DNA from: Geobacter sp.
GTDB lineage: Bacteria > Myxococcota_A > UBA9160 > JADFDR01
DNA length: 36,680 bases
Assembly: GCA_018262735.1 (NCBI GenBank)
Contig: JADFDR010000004.1
Coordinates: forward strand, 1-36,680
Direction: 5' to 3'
Shown: positions 1-10,528 of the stretch, one piece after another
Layout of the letters: each line of letters starts with the position of its first letter
How positions within the stretch are numbered: position 1 is the stretch's first letter
Notes under the pieces: model-generated
What the model saw: the letters and a program-made list of their open reading frames with translations, nothing else
What the model was told of the DNA's origin: nothing
The model's database searches: none
Translations under genes and position numbers: made by a program

Positions 1-6
1 GGGGAT

Positions 7-1953
7 TTACCGACGCAAGATCTTCTTAATGAAGCTTTTCCCCTTCTCCTCGCGGAGATTGAGGAGACGAAGTTCTTGCAGCGCCTCGTGGCAATCCGCT
101 TTTACTTGAACGGCGCGCGTAAACATTTTGCGCGCCATCTCCGAATCGTTCGCCGCCTTGTAGATGCGGCCCAAGAAGAGGTACGACTTCTCGCGTTCCG
201 GCGCCAGTTTTATTCCTTTCGCGAGATGCTGCAGCGCCTCTTGGCGAATGACTTCGTTGCCCGGGCTATTCAAGTGCAAGGCGTAACCGAGATGGCTTAG
301 ATACTCGCCTTCTTGCGGATAAATGTGACAAGCCATGCCGAATGCCTCGACGGCTTTGCCGTAGGACTTGATCTTGAGATAACCCTCGCCTTTCTGAAAC
401 CAATTCTCGGCCTGCAACATGCGATGCGCTTCGGCTTGCGCCTTGGTTTCTTCGGCGGCGCGACGTTGCTTTGTGAAATACTCCGCACGCGCTTGCAATG
501 TTCCAATGTGCTCGAAGGCAACCGCCACGCGTCCAAAAACATTGTCTGCAAGTTTGCGCATCGGCTCGCTCGCATTGCTAAAGCGATCCGGGTGCACCTG
601 CTTGGCAAGGCGCACATACGACGAGCGCACCTCATCGTCGGTGGATTCCACTTTCACGCCGAGCACTTCGAAGTCGTCGCAAGTCTTGAAACGCTCCGCG
701 AGCCCCATGAGTTCGCGACGCAAGGTTTCTTCCTGAGGATCAAACCGAGGTTGTTCCGACGGTGACTTCCGCATGGCAGCGGCCTGCTCCACGGCACCAT
801 GCACCTCGTCCGAAACCAAAGCGCGCGGAATGCCGCCTTCGTCGTCGAGTTCAAGCAAACCCGTCGTCAGCATCGCATACAAAAAACGGCGTACCGGCTC
901 CGCCTGCTGCAAGTAGTGACCCACCTTGCGCGTACCATCGAGTTCTTGAAGCAGGGCTTTTTGCTCGGGAGAAAAATCGATCTCTTGAAAGCGATAAAAC
1001 GGGCTTTCTCCGTCGACAAGATAAAAATCGGCATTCTTGCGCAACACCGCATCGACGCGTTCGATGGAAAACTTTTTGAGAACGCCGCGCAAAATCATCG
1101 TCGCCGGACTGATCGTCACCGAAATCGTATTCGCACGCACGAGTTGCCCGCCCACGTCGAAACGATACTTGCCCGCAGGCCAAGAAAAAATTTCGTAAAT
1201 CTTTTCGTCAACTTGCCCTTGAAGAGCACTTACAAGTTCCTCCTCGGTGAGCGCCTGCATCGCAACCAAAATCTCGCCCTGCATTCCTTCCTTCGCCTTG
1301 AGACGTTCGATCGACTCACGAAAGTGAGCCTCCGAGATTTTTCCGATGCGCTCCAAATAATTTCCCAAACATTCACTGACTTGATTCGACTTGATCGCAA
1401 CCGGATACCCGTTTTGGAATTGAATCCCTTTGCGTTTTTCTCCATGACTCAAAAACAAAACTCCCGTCGCTCGCATCCCGTGCAGATGATGCAAGAGCGC
1501 AGGAAACGAAAGTCGAACTAAATCACCCGAAATTCTTTTTGCTGACGAAGCATCTTCTCCAACGGAAGATGAGCCTTCTTGAGACACAAGATTGCGTGAA
1601 ACCGTATCGACGAGAAGCTTGAGCGAAACCGGTTTCGTCAAAAATGCTTGCACGCCAAGCTCTTGGGCTCGCGTGACATATTTCGGTGTACTGACGCCTC
1701 CGGTCGTAATCACGATTGGCGTACGCGCCAGATCTCCGGGCATGCGGCGAATTTCCTGGATCACCTCGAACCCGTCGCGCTTGGGCAGCATGAGATCGAT
1801 CAGCACGAGCTGTGGCCGATGCTCTTGCACGGCGCGCAAAGCAGCGTCACCGTCGTGAACCTGAATCACACGGCACCCTGCACCACCAAGCGCCTCACTC
1901 ACGATCTGCGTCAAACTTCGATCTTCATCGACACAAAGAACTGTACCCGACAA
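7..1953 (-). CDS. Response regulator receiver + DUF4388 (PATAN-like) + DnaJ (J) domain + TPR protein
   Basis: ORF 7..2274 (-). REC motifs (VLCVDEDRS, LVLIDLMLPKRDGFEV, FLTKP), DUF4388-like central region (RATGVLFLSHGEKRKGIQFQNGYPVAIKS), J-domain HPD (LAKQVHPDRFS), C-terminal TPRs. The N-terminal 107 residues of the ORF look non-coding; a TTG at 1953 preceded by GAGGGG is a better start. Confidence 0.85.
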   Translation of the reverse strand: MSGTVLCVDEDRSLTQIVSEALGGAGCRVIQVHDGDAALRAVQEHRPQLVLIDLMLPKRDGFEVIQEIRRMPGDLARTPIVITTGGVSTPKYVTRAQELGVQAFLTKPVSLKLLVDTVSRNLVSQEGSSSVGEDASSAKRISGDLVRLSFPALLHHLHGMRATGVLFLSHGEKRKGIQFQNGYPVAIKSNQVSECLGNYLERIGKISEAHFRESIERLKAKEGMQGEILVAMQALTEEELVSALQGQVDEKIYEIFSWPAGKYRFDVGGQLVRANTISVTISPATMILRGVLKKFSIERVDAVLRKNADFYLVDGESPFYRFQEIDFSPEQKALLQELDGTRKVGHYLQQAEPVRRFLYAMLTTGLLELDDEGGIPRALVSDEVHGAVEQAAAMRKSPSEQPRFDPQEETLRRELMGLAERFKTCDDFEVLGVKVESTDDEVRSSYVRLAKQVHPDRFSNASEPMRKLADNVFGRVAVAFEHIGTLQARAEYFTKQRRAAEETKAQAEAHRMLQAENWFQKGEGYLKIKSYGKAVEAFGMACHIYPQEGEYLSHLGYALHLNSPGNEVIRQEALQHLAKGIKLAPEREKSYLFLGRIYKAANDSEMARKMFTRAVQVKADCHEALQELRLLNLREEKGKSFIKKILRR

Positions 1954-2324
1954 AACGCACCCCTCTTCCGTTTGCCCACGTCTTGCTCTTCGACCTGTCG
2001 CTTGAGTTTGCCCTGCATGAGAAGCAACCCTGCGCTCATCGCACACGATTCGCCTCGCCTCACTCTGCATTCTTTCCTGCCGAGTGCATCCAGGCTCGTC
2101 CCCCTCTTGCGCCTGAACACCGCAGAACTTTCTTTCTATCGACCGATTGCAGATGGAGATTGACCAACTCACGACGAAAGCCGCAAGGATTCCTGCCTTC
2201 GCAAAACTGCGGGATTCGTGTGAGACGTCGCGCCACGGATCGACACAAGCGATTGCGCCAGCACGACACCCCAAGTGTGTGAAAAATCACGCTGCAAAAC
2301 TTGCAAAAAGGCAGCTCAAGGGCG

Positions 2325-4550
2325 TTACGGTTTTTTCTCGGGCGGCGCGTCTTGGGTGGAGTTTTCCGGGGGGACGGAACTTTCTTGCTTGGGAGTGCTT
2401 TCTTTCTGCGGGTTCTCGGCTTGCGGACTGCTGGAAGGCGAACCGAGAATCCCTTCGAGAACACCGATCACCTGATCGCCCGTACCTTCACCAAGTCTTT
2501 CATCAATCTTCTTCGTCAGTTTTTTGCGGTCTTTCGCAAGCGAGTAGTTCGCAGCAAACGCCAGCACGTCCGCCGTCGAAAGTTGAAACTTCGGATCCTG
2601 CAGCGTCCCCGTAATTTTCGTGATTTTGATCGTGCGCTTGCGCCCTACATATTTCTCGTCGGCGTTGGCAAGCTTGCGATCGATCTCTTCGTCGAGCGTA
2701 AGATGCCCGGTCATGTCGAGACTTTGATCCTCGAGCACGATCGTGCCCTTGAGATTTGCGGTGTAGTTTTTGTAAACGAGCTTGAGATCGTCGGTCTTGG
2801 CAAGACCATCCGCGATGTGAAGCGTGCCGGACGCATCCTCGAATTCCTCGTCGTAGTATTTTTCGAAATCCTTGCCGCGCGCTTTGCCGACGAGCACAGC
2901 CGCCTCAGCGACGGTAGAGATCCCCGAAAAAGCTCCGTCGAGAATCGACACACCTTTGATTTTTCCGGGGCCAGCCTGAAATTGGATCTGTCCGATCGCA
3001 GTTTGCGTCGGTGGACGATTTCCCATCTCGCCGCGCACGTCACCGCGAAAATCCATCAGACCCGAAAGCGCCGGTTCCGACTTCGAAAGTTCGCCAAAAA
3101 GTTTCTCCATCTCGAGCGCTTTGCCGGAGAGCGCCAGACGATAGGCCGTCTTTTTGCCAAGCCCGGTCACGGCACCCGACGCCTTGATCACCTGATCGGC
3201 AAGCACGATATCGATCGGATCAAACTCGATCGCATCGCCTTTGGCGAGGACGTCACCGCGAAGTGTCACCCGCCCGGATTCATGCAAGGCATACGTCAGA
3301 TCCTCGAAACGAAAACGACCTTGCAAGTCGAGAGGCGAAGTCAAAATTTGCAACGGCTCGGAGTCGATCGCGCCCGAGAGCGGATGGGCGGCAAGAGCCG
3401 GAATCAACTTGTCCCAACCCTTCAACTCGAGGCGGAACGGTTTGAGAGCAACACGAACTCGTTTCGCCTTGTGAACGTCTCCTTGCCATTGAGTCGTGTG
3501 CAATTTGAGATTGTCGATTGCGAAAGCGAGAGAACCTTCTTCACTTGGCACCAAACGGCCCTCGATTTTTGCGTCGGTGCCGCTCGGCTTCCGAAAAGTA
3601 TTTCCGTACAGGACTTCCGCTTTCGTCGCGTCCACCGCAAACGTACCCGAGCCTTTCGGCGGAAGCCCCGCAAGATCGGTTTGCACTTTCAGCACACCGA
3701 TCAAACTCACGTCATCAAACTGAAATGCGCTTTTTTCGACGGAGAGATCCAGTTTGATCTTCTCGATTTCCGACGGCTTGCCGGCGATCACAAAATCGCC
3801 GCGCGCGATTCCCGCGAGTTTTTGTCCGCGTCCGAGATACGCAGAAAACGGCGCAAGATCGATCGCGGCAAGATCGAGTGACGCATCGATGTCACCCGAC
3901 GAAGCCACACGGCCTTTCCCGGCGATCGAACCCTCATTCAGCGCCGCCTTGAGCGCAAAGTCGATGAACCATGCCTCGCCCTTTAGCGCAAGGCTCGCCT
4001 GCAAACCCAAATCGTGAATTTTCCAAAGCACCGGCTTGGCAAGACTGCGGTCGTCAAAGATCAGTGTCATATTTTTGAGTTGCAAGCTGCGGACCGCGAG
4101 CGAAAGTCCTGCCGGCGCACTCGGTTTTTCCTCCGGCTTCGTCGCCTCCGGCGCTGCATCCTTTTGCTTACCGGGGAGACGCAAACCTTTTTTGTCGCGC
4201 ACGAGATACACCGTCGCTGCGTCGATCACGAGCGAGTCGACCACCACCGAGCGCGAAAGCAAAGGCAACAACGCCACACGCAAATCGATCCTGTCCGCTT
4301 GCAACAAAGGTTCGTCTTTGGATGTTTCGCCGGCGACACGCACTTTTTCGACGACGAGTTTCGGCGGGAAGAGACCAAAAGACAAACCTTCGAAGGCCAC
4401 TTCACGCTCGAGTGCGCTACGGGCCGCCGCTTTAATCTTGGCCTGCACTTCGGGACTCGAAGCCACGCGCGGCAACACGATTGCTGCCACGACAAACGCA
4501 ATCAACAAAACTCCGAGAATGCCAAAAGCCACATAGCGCAAAATTTTCAC
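2325..4550 (-). CDS. AsmA family protein
   Basis: 741 aa ORF; N-terminal TM (ILRYVAFGILGVLLIAFVVAAIVLP), repetitive beta-rich AsmA/DUF748-like body, C-terminal AsmA-like region (GKIKGVSILDGAFSGIS). Confidence 0.85.
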   Translation of the reverse strand: MKILRYVAFGILGVLLIAFVVAAIVLPRVASSPEVQAKIKAAARSALEREVAFEGLSFGLFPPKLVVEKVRVAGETSKDEPLLQADRIDLRVALLPLLSRSVVVDSLVIDAATVYLVRDKKGLRLPGKQKDAAPEATKPEEKPSAPAGLSLAVRSLQLKNMTLIFDDRSLAKPVLWKIHDLGLQASLALKGEAWFIDFALKAALNEGSIAGKGRVASSGDIDASLDLAAIDLAPFSAYLGRGQKLAGIARGDFVIAGKPSEIEKIKLDLSVEKSAFQFDDVSLIGVLKVQTDLAGLPPKGSGTFAVDATKAEVLYGNTFRKPSGTDAKIEGRLVPSEEGSLAFAIDNLKLHTTQWQGDVHKAKRVRVALKPFRLELKGWDKLIPALAAHPLSGAIDSEPLQILTSPLDLQGRFRFEDLTYALHESGRVTLRGDVLAKGDAIEFDPIDIVLADQVIKASGAVTGLGKKTAYRLALSGKALEMEKLFGELSKSEPALSGLMDFRGDVRGEMGNRPPTQTAIGQIQFQAGPGKIKGVSILDGAFSGISTVAEAAVLVGKARGKDFEKYYDEEFEDASGTLHIADGLAKTDDLKLVYKNYTANLKGTIVLEDQSLDMTGHLTLDEEIDRKLANADEKYVGRKRTIKITKITGTLQDPKFQLSTADVLAFAANYSLAKDRKKLTKKIDERLGEGTGDQVIGVLEGILGSPSSSPQAENPQKESTPKQESSVPPENSTQDAPPEKKP

Positions 4551-4553
4551 GAC

Positions 4554-6038
4554 TTACTCCTTGAATTTTTGAATCAAGAATTCACGCACCTGAGCAGGGC
4601 TCGCTTTCCCCTGCGTTCGCTTCATGACTTGGCCCATCAGGAAGTTCAAGACTTTTTCTTCCCCTGCGAGATAACGCTCTTTTGCGTCAGGGTTCGCTGC
4701 AATCACCTCGGCCGCAGCACTCTCAAGTACACCCGTATCCTGCACGACTTCAAGCCCTCGTGCAGCGACGAGCGTCTCGGGCTCTCCTCCGCGCATCGCC
4801 AATTCGGGCAAAATTTCCTGCGCACTCTTCGGCGTGATCTTGCCCGCTTCCACGAGCTGAATCAATCTCGCAAATGTTGCCGCAGAAAGCGCGAGGTTGA
4901 CGAGATCCGTTTCGTGCTGCTTCAAAAGCTTGAGCAGATCGCGCAAAATCCAGTTTGCGACCGACTTGGCTTTGCCATGTTCTTTCGTCGCTGCCTCGAA
5001 AAAATCTGCAAGCTCGCGCGACGCCGTAAGCAAACGCGCGTCGTATTCAGAAAGGCCGTACTGCGTTTGGAATCGTTCGCGTTTCTGTGTCGGAAGCTCG
5101 GGCAAAGCGGCACGGATGCGTGCGATCTGCATCGTGTCGACTGCCACCGGCAGAAGATCGGGATCGGGAAAATAGCGATAATCGTGCGCATTCTCTTTGA
5201 TACGCAGTACACGAGTTTGTTTCGCATGACGATCGAAAGCCAGCGTCGCCTGCACGATCGCACCACCTTGTTCGAGAATTTTTTTCTGACGCTTCACTTC
5301 GGCTTGGATCGCCTCTTCGACAAAACGAAATGAATTCAAATTTTTGATCTCGGTACGCGTCCCGAACTCGTCGCTGCCCGCTTTTTCGAGCAGACGCAGC
5401 GAAACATTTGCATCGCAGCGAAACTGACCTTTTTCCATGTCGGCATCCGACACGCCGATGTAACAGATCACGTCATGCAGCGCGCGCAAATAGGCACCCG
5501 CTTCTTTTGCCGAACGCAAATCGGGCTCGGAAACGATCTCGATCAGCGGCACTCCCGAGCGGTTCAAATCCATATGCGAAACATCCGCACCGGCGACACC
5601 ATCTTCGTGAATCGACTTCCCGGCGTCTTCCTCGAGATGGATTCGCGTAATTCCGACCTTCTTCGTTGTCCAAACTCCTTCATCCTCGACGGAAATTTCG
5701 AGAAATCCGCGTGCGTTGAGCGGCTGATCGTATTGCGAAATTTGATAGCCCTTCGGCAAATCCGGGTAAAAATAATTCTTACGCGCCATCACCGAGCGCT
5801 CACGAACCTCGCACCCGAGCGCAAGCCCCGCGCGCACAGCAAGTTCGACGGCGTGCGCGTTCATCACCGGCAACGCACCCGGCAGCGCCAGACAGGTCGG
5901 ACACGTTCGTGTGTTGGGCGACTCGCCGTAGCACACTGCGCAACTGCAAAACATCTTCGACTCGGTCTTGAGATGCACATGCACTTCAAGACCAATCACA
6001 ACTTCAAATGCATTCGCTGCCACGTTGCTGCGCGTCAT
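4554..6038 (-). CDS. gatB: Asp-tRNA(Asn)/Glu-tRNA(Gln) amidotransferase subunit B
   Basis: 494 aa; [53 protein letters not shown] motifs; GatB/YqeY C-terminal domain. Confidence 0.98.
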   Translation of the reverse strand: MTRSNVAANAFEVVIGLEVHVHLKTESKMFCSCAVCYGESPNTRTCPTCLALPGALPVMNAHAVELAVRAGLALGCEVRERSVMARKNYFYPDLPKGYQISQYDQPLNARGFLEISVEDEGVWTTKKVGITRIHLEEDAGKSIHEDGVAGADVSHMDLNRSGVPLIEIVSEPDLRSAKEAGAYLRALHDVICYIGVSDADMEKGQFRCDANVSLRLLEKAGSDEFGTRTEIKNLNSFRFVEEAIQAEVKRQKKILEQGGAIVQATLAFDRHAKQTRVLRIKENAHDYRYFPDPDLLPVAVDTMQIARIRAALPELPTQKRERFQTQYGLSEYDARLLTASRELADFFEAATKEHGKAKSVANWILRDLLKLLKQHETDLVNLALSAATFARLIQLVEAGKITPKSAQEILPELAMRGGEPETLVAARGLEVVQDTGVLESAAAEVIAANPDAKERYLAGEEKVLNFLMGQVMKRTQGKASPAQVREFLIQKFKE

Positions 6039-7513
6039 GCCGTGCGCTCCGGTGGACGACGCAAATGCCAGTCCGTTTCGCGTTGATAGGCATCACCGAC
6101 ACGGAGAAGTGTTGATTCGTCAAGCGGCTTGCCGAGCAATTGCAGGCCCACCGGCATCCCGTCGTGAAAGCCGCAGGGCAACGACAGCCCCGGAATACCC
6201 GCGAGATTTGCCGATACCGTATACACATCGGAGAGATACATCGTCACCGGATCGGCCGTTCTCGTACCCATCGCAAACGCTACTTCCGGCATCGTCGGCC
6301 CCGCGATCAGATCGCATTGCGTAAAGGCTTGATCGAAATCACGGCGGAGCAGCGTGCGCACTTGCTGCGCTTTGCGGTAGTACGCGTCGTAATAACCGGC
6401 GGAGAGCACATAGGTGCCAAGCATGATGCGACGTTTCACTTCGGCACCGAATCCCTCCGAACGCGTCGCCTGATACATCGTATCGAGATCATGCGCTTCG
6501 GCACTGCGGTGCCCATAACGCACACCGTCGAAGCGCGCGAGATTGCTCGAAGCCTCGGCGGTCGCAATCAAGTAATAGGTCGCAATCGCATACTTCGTGT
6601 GCGGCAGCGAAACTTCGCGCACACTCGCACCACGTTTTTCGAGATGCGCCACCGCTTCGTGCACACGATCGCGCACCGCCGGATCGAGTCCCGAGGTGCA
6701 GAAAAATTCTTTCGGCAATCCGATGACGATGCCCGTAACGTCACCATTCCATTTGTCACAAGAAAGTGTCGTTGACTCCGGAAGTGACGTTGCGTCCTTG
6801 GGATCGTGCCCTGCGATCACTTCGAGCACCGTCGCACAATCGGCCACACTCCTCCCGAAAGGTCCGATCTGGTCGAGCGACGACGCAAACGCGACGAGCC
6901 CGTAGCGCGATACACGACCGTAGGTCGGCTTGAGCCCCACGACTCCCGTGCAGGCTGCGGGTTGCCGAATGGAGCCTCCCGTGTCGCTACCCAGTGCCAC
7001 CGGCACGATGCCTGCGGCCACGGCCACCGCCGAGCCGCCCGACGAGCCGCCGGCAATTCGCGTGCGATCCCACGGATTTCGCGTTGGCCCAAACGCCGAA
7101 TTTTCCGTCGAAGAACCCATCGCGAATTCGTCGAGGTTCGTGCGGCCAAGAATCACGGCTCCCGCCGCTTCAAGACGCGCCACTGCGGTCGCCGTGTAGG
7201 GCGATACATAGCCCGAGAGAATGCGCGACGCACACGTCGTCGGTTCACCGGCGTGCGCCAGATTGTCTTTGATCGCAATCGGAATTCCGTCGAGCGGAGA
7301 CAACACTTCTTTGCGTAATCTGCGCGCATCTGCGGCAGCGGCCTGTTCGAGCGCTCTTTCTTCGCGCATCCCGAGAAACGCGTGAAACATGGGATCAAGC
7401 GTGCGAGCGCGAGCAAGTGCTGTCTCGACGATTTGCACTGCCGACACCGAACCCGTATCGAGTGCACGGCGCAGTTCGGCGCACGTTCCGAGCGGAATCG
7501 AACCCGCCGCCAT
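6035..7513 (-). CDS. gatA: Asp-tRNA(Asn)/Glu-tRNA(Gln) amidotransferase subunit A
   Basis: 492 aa; amidase signature ([52 protein letters not shown]); overlaps gatB start by 4 bp. Confidence 0.98.
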   Translation of the reverse strand: MAAGSIPLGTCAELRRALDTGSVSAVQIVETALARARTLDPMFHAFLGMREERALEQAAAADARRLRKEVLSPLDGIPIAIKDNLAHAGEPTTCASRILSGYVSPYTATAVARLEAAGAVILGRTNLDEFAMGSSTENSAFGPTRNPWDRTRIAGGSSGGSAVAVAAGIVPVALGSDTGGSIRQPAACTGVVGLKPTYGRVSRYGLVAFASSLDQIGPFGRSVADCATVLEVIAGHDPKDATSLPESTTLSCDKWNGDVTGIVIGLPKEFFCTSGLDPAVRDRVHEAVAHLEKRGASVREVSLPHTKYAIATYYLIATAEASSNLARFDGVRYGHRSAEAHDLDTMYQATRSEGFGAEVKRRIMLGTYVLSAGYYDAYYRKAQQVRTLLRRDFDQAFTQCDLIAGPTMPEVAFAMGTRTADPVTMYLSDVYTVSANLAGIPGLSLPCGFHDGMPVGLQLLGKPLDESTLLRVGDAYQRETDWHLRRPPERTA

Positions 7514-7514
7514 C

Positions 7515-7814
7515 TCAGCCTTCTTCCTCGATCACTTTGGGAACCAGAAACGCAGCGCCTTCGGAGGCGGGCGCATTTGCGAGCGCGAGCGCTGTATTGA
7601 AACTTGCACCGGCTTTGTCCACCCGCAGCATGCTTGCTGCAGGCACGATTTGCGCTGTCGGTTCGATATCACGCGTGTCAATCTCTGCGAGCAAACCGAC
7701 GTAATCGAGCATCGAATCGAGGTCGCGGCAAAGAGGCACGACCTCCTCCGGCGCGAGCGACAAGCGTGCCAGCGCAGCGATTTGTTTGATTTCCTCGGGC
7801 GTAATGCGTGCCAT
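7515..7814 (-). CDS. gatC: Asp-tRNA(Asn)/Glu-tRNA(Gln) amidotransferase subunit C
   Basis: Internal Met start MARITPEEIKQIAALARLSLAPEE...; immediately upstream of gatA. Confidence 0.95.
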   Translation of the reverse strand: MARITPEEIKQIAALARLSLAPEEVVPLCRDLDSMLDYVGLLAEIDTRDIEPTAQIVPAASMLRVDKAGASFNTALALANAPASEGAAFLVPKVIEEEG

Positions 7815-7902
7815 GCGCCGCAGCCTAGCACGCCCTCGCGCTTGCGTTGATAGGCAAGTGCGTATAGTCTGCTCCAAACCAATACGGCCAAAACGAGACC
7901 GC

Positions 7903-7934
7903 GCCGACCGCAGGTTCCTTCGAAACCTGTCGGC
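7903..7934 (+). promoter_or_regulatory. Hairpin in the predicted 5' leader of the DEAD-box helicase gene
   Basis: GCCGA-ccg-CAGGTT-ccttcga-AACCTG-TCGGC; 11 bp with a 3-nt bulge. Confidence 0.5.
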
Positions 7935-7969
7935 ACCTTCCTTGAGAGCCTCACGAACCTGGAGAAAAT

Positions 7970-9349
7970 TTGGCAGCTGAATTTGCAGATCTTGGAGATT
8001 TGCCCAAAGACGTTTTAGATGGAATTCAATCCCTTGGCTGGACGCGACCTACGGCCGTGCAAGAGCAAGTCATCGGGCGCTTGCTTGCGAGCAAGGATTT
8101 AATCGTTCAAGCACAGACCGGCAGCGGCAAAACGGGCGCCTTTGGCATTCCGGTGGTCACGCTCGTGGATCCCGCGTTGCATGCACCTCAAGCGTTGGTC
8201 TTGGTGCCAACGCGCGAACTCGCAAGTCAAGTTTGCAACGAACTCGCGCAGCTCGGAAAAAATCGCGGCGTGCGTGCGCTCCCGATCTACGGCGGCGTCG
8301 CATACGGACCGCAAACCGAAGGACTTTCGCGCGGCGATCAAATCGTCGTGGGTACACCGGGACGTGTTCAAGACCATTTGGATTCCGGCAAGCTCAAACT
8401 CGATCAAACGCGAATCGTGATTCTCGACGAAGCCGACGAAATGCTTTCGCAAGGGTTTTGGCCCGACATTCAAAAGATTCAGCGCTCCTTGCCCGCCAAA
8501 CGCCAAGCTTGTCTGTTTTCGGCGACGATGGCGGAGCGCGTGCGTTCACTCGCGCGTGCGTTTTTGCGCGAACCGGAAATGATCAGCCTCTCGGAAGAAG
8601 ACCTCTCGCCGCAACTCATCGAGCACCAATTCATCCAGTGCCGACAAAACGACAAAGTGGCGACACTTGCCAAACTCTTTCTGCTCGATCGACCGGAGAG
8701 TGCAATCATTTTCTGCAACACCAAGGCCGATGTACACTTCGTTGCGACACGCTTGAAGCAACTCGGTTTTAATGCCTCGGAAATCTCCGGCGATCTTTCC
8801 CAGGCTGCACGCGAAAAAGCGTTGCATCAATTGCGCGCGGGCAAGCTGCAGTTTCTCGTCGCAACCGACGTCGCTGCACGAGGCATCGACATCAGTGGTT
8901 TGCCGATGGTCGTAAGTTATGCGACTCCCGATTCACCCGAAGTCTATGTGCATCGCACGGGACGAACCGGACGCGCAGGCAACAAGGGCGTGGCGGTCTC
9001 GCTCGTGTCGGGCCTCGATATTGGAAATTTCCGATACATGCAAAACGTAAATGGCATCAAGGTCAGCGAGCGCAAACTGCCCAAAGACTTGCCTGCCGAT
9101 TTACCGCCATTCCCGAGTATTGCAGCGACGGAAGAATCCGAAGAATGGCTCGACGCGGAAGGCGATGCTGCCGATGCGGCAGCCACACGAACATCACCCC
9201 AAAAATCGAAGCGTCGCCCCCGGAAGCGTGGCGCTCAGCACGCGTCCTCTGCCGAACATCCGAAACCCGCTGGCCATGCCCAATCGGAAAGTCGCCGCCC
9301 GCGTCGCCGTCGCGCGTCGCGAAGCGAACCCTCACGACCGCTGCTCTAA
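7970..9349 (+). CDS. DEAD/DEAH box ATP-dependent RNA helicase
   Basis: 459 aa; Q motif, AQTGSGKTGAFGIP, PTRELA, DEAD (ILDEADEML), SAT (FSATM), HRTGRTGRAG; TTG start with upstream GGAG; basic C-terminal tail. Confidence 0.96.
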   Translation: MAAEFADLGDLPKDVLDGIQSLGWTRPTAVQEQVIGRLLASKDLIVQAQTGSGKTGAFGIPVVTLVDPALHAPQALVLVPTRELASQVCNELAQLGKNRGVRALPIYGGVAYGPQTEGLSRGDQIVVGTPGRVQDHLDSGKLKLDQTRIVILDEADEMLSQGFWPDIQKIQRSLPAKRQACLFSATMAERVRSLARAFLREPEMISLSEEDLSPQLIEHQFIQCRQNDKVATLAKLFLLDRPESAIIFCNTKADVHFVATRLKQLGFNASEISGDLSQAAREKALHQLRAGKLQFLVATDVAARGIDISGLPMVVSYATPDSPEVYVHRTGRTGRAGNKGVAVSLVSGLDIGNFRYMQNVNGIKVSERKLPKDLPADLPPFPSIAATEESEEWLDAEGDAADAAATRTSPQKSKRRPRKRGAQHASSAEHPKPAGHAQSESRRPRRRRASRSEPSRPLL

Positions 9350-9402
9350 CGCTTTTTGGTGTCTCTTCTCTTTTTTGATCTGCGAAAAACGAGACATCTC
9401 GT

Positions 9403-9511
9403 GGAGCCTTGGACCATTCCCGGAATTGACGCCTTTTTCAAACCAGGGTTTCTGCTTTCCGTCGGTGAAAAATCAACCCGCATGCATGGAGCGGAATGAA
9501 TCCGAAGCTCC
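9403..9511 (-). repeat. Structured interspersed repeat, copy A
   Basis: Minus-strand core TTGATTTTTCACCGACGGAAAGCAGAAACCCTGG; complementary arms GGAGCTTCGGATTCATTCC / GGAATGGTCCAAGGCTCC. Same family as copies B and C. Confidence 0.75.
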
Positions 9512-10528
9512 TTCGAGTGTGACAGAAGAAAGCGAATCGAAGCGCGAAATGCACGGAGCATGATCGCTCCAACGCAAACTTCGCGTATGTGGCTCCACGA
9601 TCAGCGCCGACGATGTTTCGAACCACGCGCCATGACGACACGGTGCAAGGATCGTCTCTGCTCCCACGGCGTGTCCCTGCAACACATTCCAGAGTACTTC
9701 GTGCGAGGACATGTCGGCATGTTGAATTTGCTTCTGCAGCGCGAGGGAGCGCGCCTGCTCGGGCATGTTCAACAAAACTCCGCCGAAGGGCAACGCGAGT
9801 TTGCGCTCTTTGCCGCGAATCTCGATGCCCATCAAAGTGCCGGCCGCATCGGCAAAGAGCAAATCCACAAATCCCCCTGCCGGCCGCGTCATGCACCAGT
9901 CAATTGCTTTTTCCGCCGTGTCAAAACGAAGCAAACAATCTTGACCGAGCAAACTTGCCGGAGCGGAGATCAAATCCAGGAACGCACGCGTTTCACTCGG
10001 CGCAGAAGCAACCATCGCCAGCCCACATTCGTTGACGCCTGCAATCGAAAATGCGACCTCGGGAAAAACGAGTTCAATCGACACATAACCGTTGTCGGGC
10101 GATGTCTTGCGCGCCACCAGTTTGCGCTGCACGCGAGCTCCCGTCTCCACGGTTTTGAGGAGAAGCGGTTGCGGTGCAGAACCTTGATCGATCACACCCA
10201 AGTGTAATCCCAGCGTCGAGGGAGCTGCGCCCGTCGCACCGCCCAACTCGACTGCGAGCACCTCCATCAGATCACTCGGCAATACACCTGCGCCACGCGC
10301 AAGGCCTTCATAGCGCTCGGCGTGATGCGGAAAAAAACGCGACAGATCGCGCGCCACTGCGGACGCTTTCGAACTCAAACCGAGGATCGTCCGCAAGACC
10401 GAGCGATCGGCATGCAAAGCCCGACGATAACTTGCAATGTTTTTTTGAATCTCTGTGCGATACGCAACGCCTTGCGCAAGACCAAGATCCCGCGGCGCAC
10501 CTTTCGTTTCGAGAAGCGGATGCCTCAT
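9473..10528 (-). CDS. C45 family peptidase / acyl-CoA:6-aminopenicillanate acyltransferase-like Ntn hydrolase
   Basis: 351 aa; fold-level resemblance (GLARGAGVLPSDLMEVLAVELGG, FSIAGVNECGLAMVASAPSETR). The last residues (SDSFRSMHAG) lie inside repeat copy A. Confidence 0.65.
   Translation of the reverse strand: MRHPLLETKGAPRDLGLAQGVAYRTEIQKNIASYRRALHADRSVLRTILGLSSKASAVARDLSRFFPHHAERYEGLARGAGVLPSDLMEVLAVELGGATGAAPSTLGLHLGVIDQGSAPQPLLLKTVETGARVQRKLVARKTSPDNGYVSIELVFPEVAFSIAGVNECGLAMVASAPSETRAFLDLISAPASLLGQDCLLRFDTAEKAIDWCMTRPAGGFVDLLFADAAGTLMGIEIRGKERKLALPFGGVLLNMPEQARSLALQKQIQHADMSSHEVLWNVLQGHAVGAETILAPCRHGAWFETSSALIVEPHTRSLRWSDHAPCISRFDSLSSVTLEGASDSFRSMHAG

Noticed and set aside
2301-3881. 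526-aa + strand ORF antisense to the AsmA-like gene
   Set aside because: Basic, low-complexity shadow translation (many R, H, F) with no recognisable domain; the opposite strand has a convincing AsmA protein.
4014-5333. 439-aa + strand ORF antisense to the AsmA-like gene and gatB
   Set aside because: Shadow ORF with no motifs; gatB on the minus strand is unequivocal.
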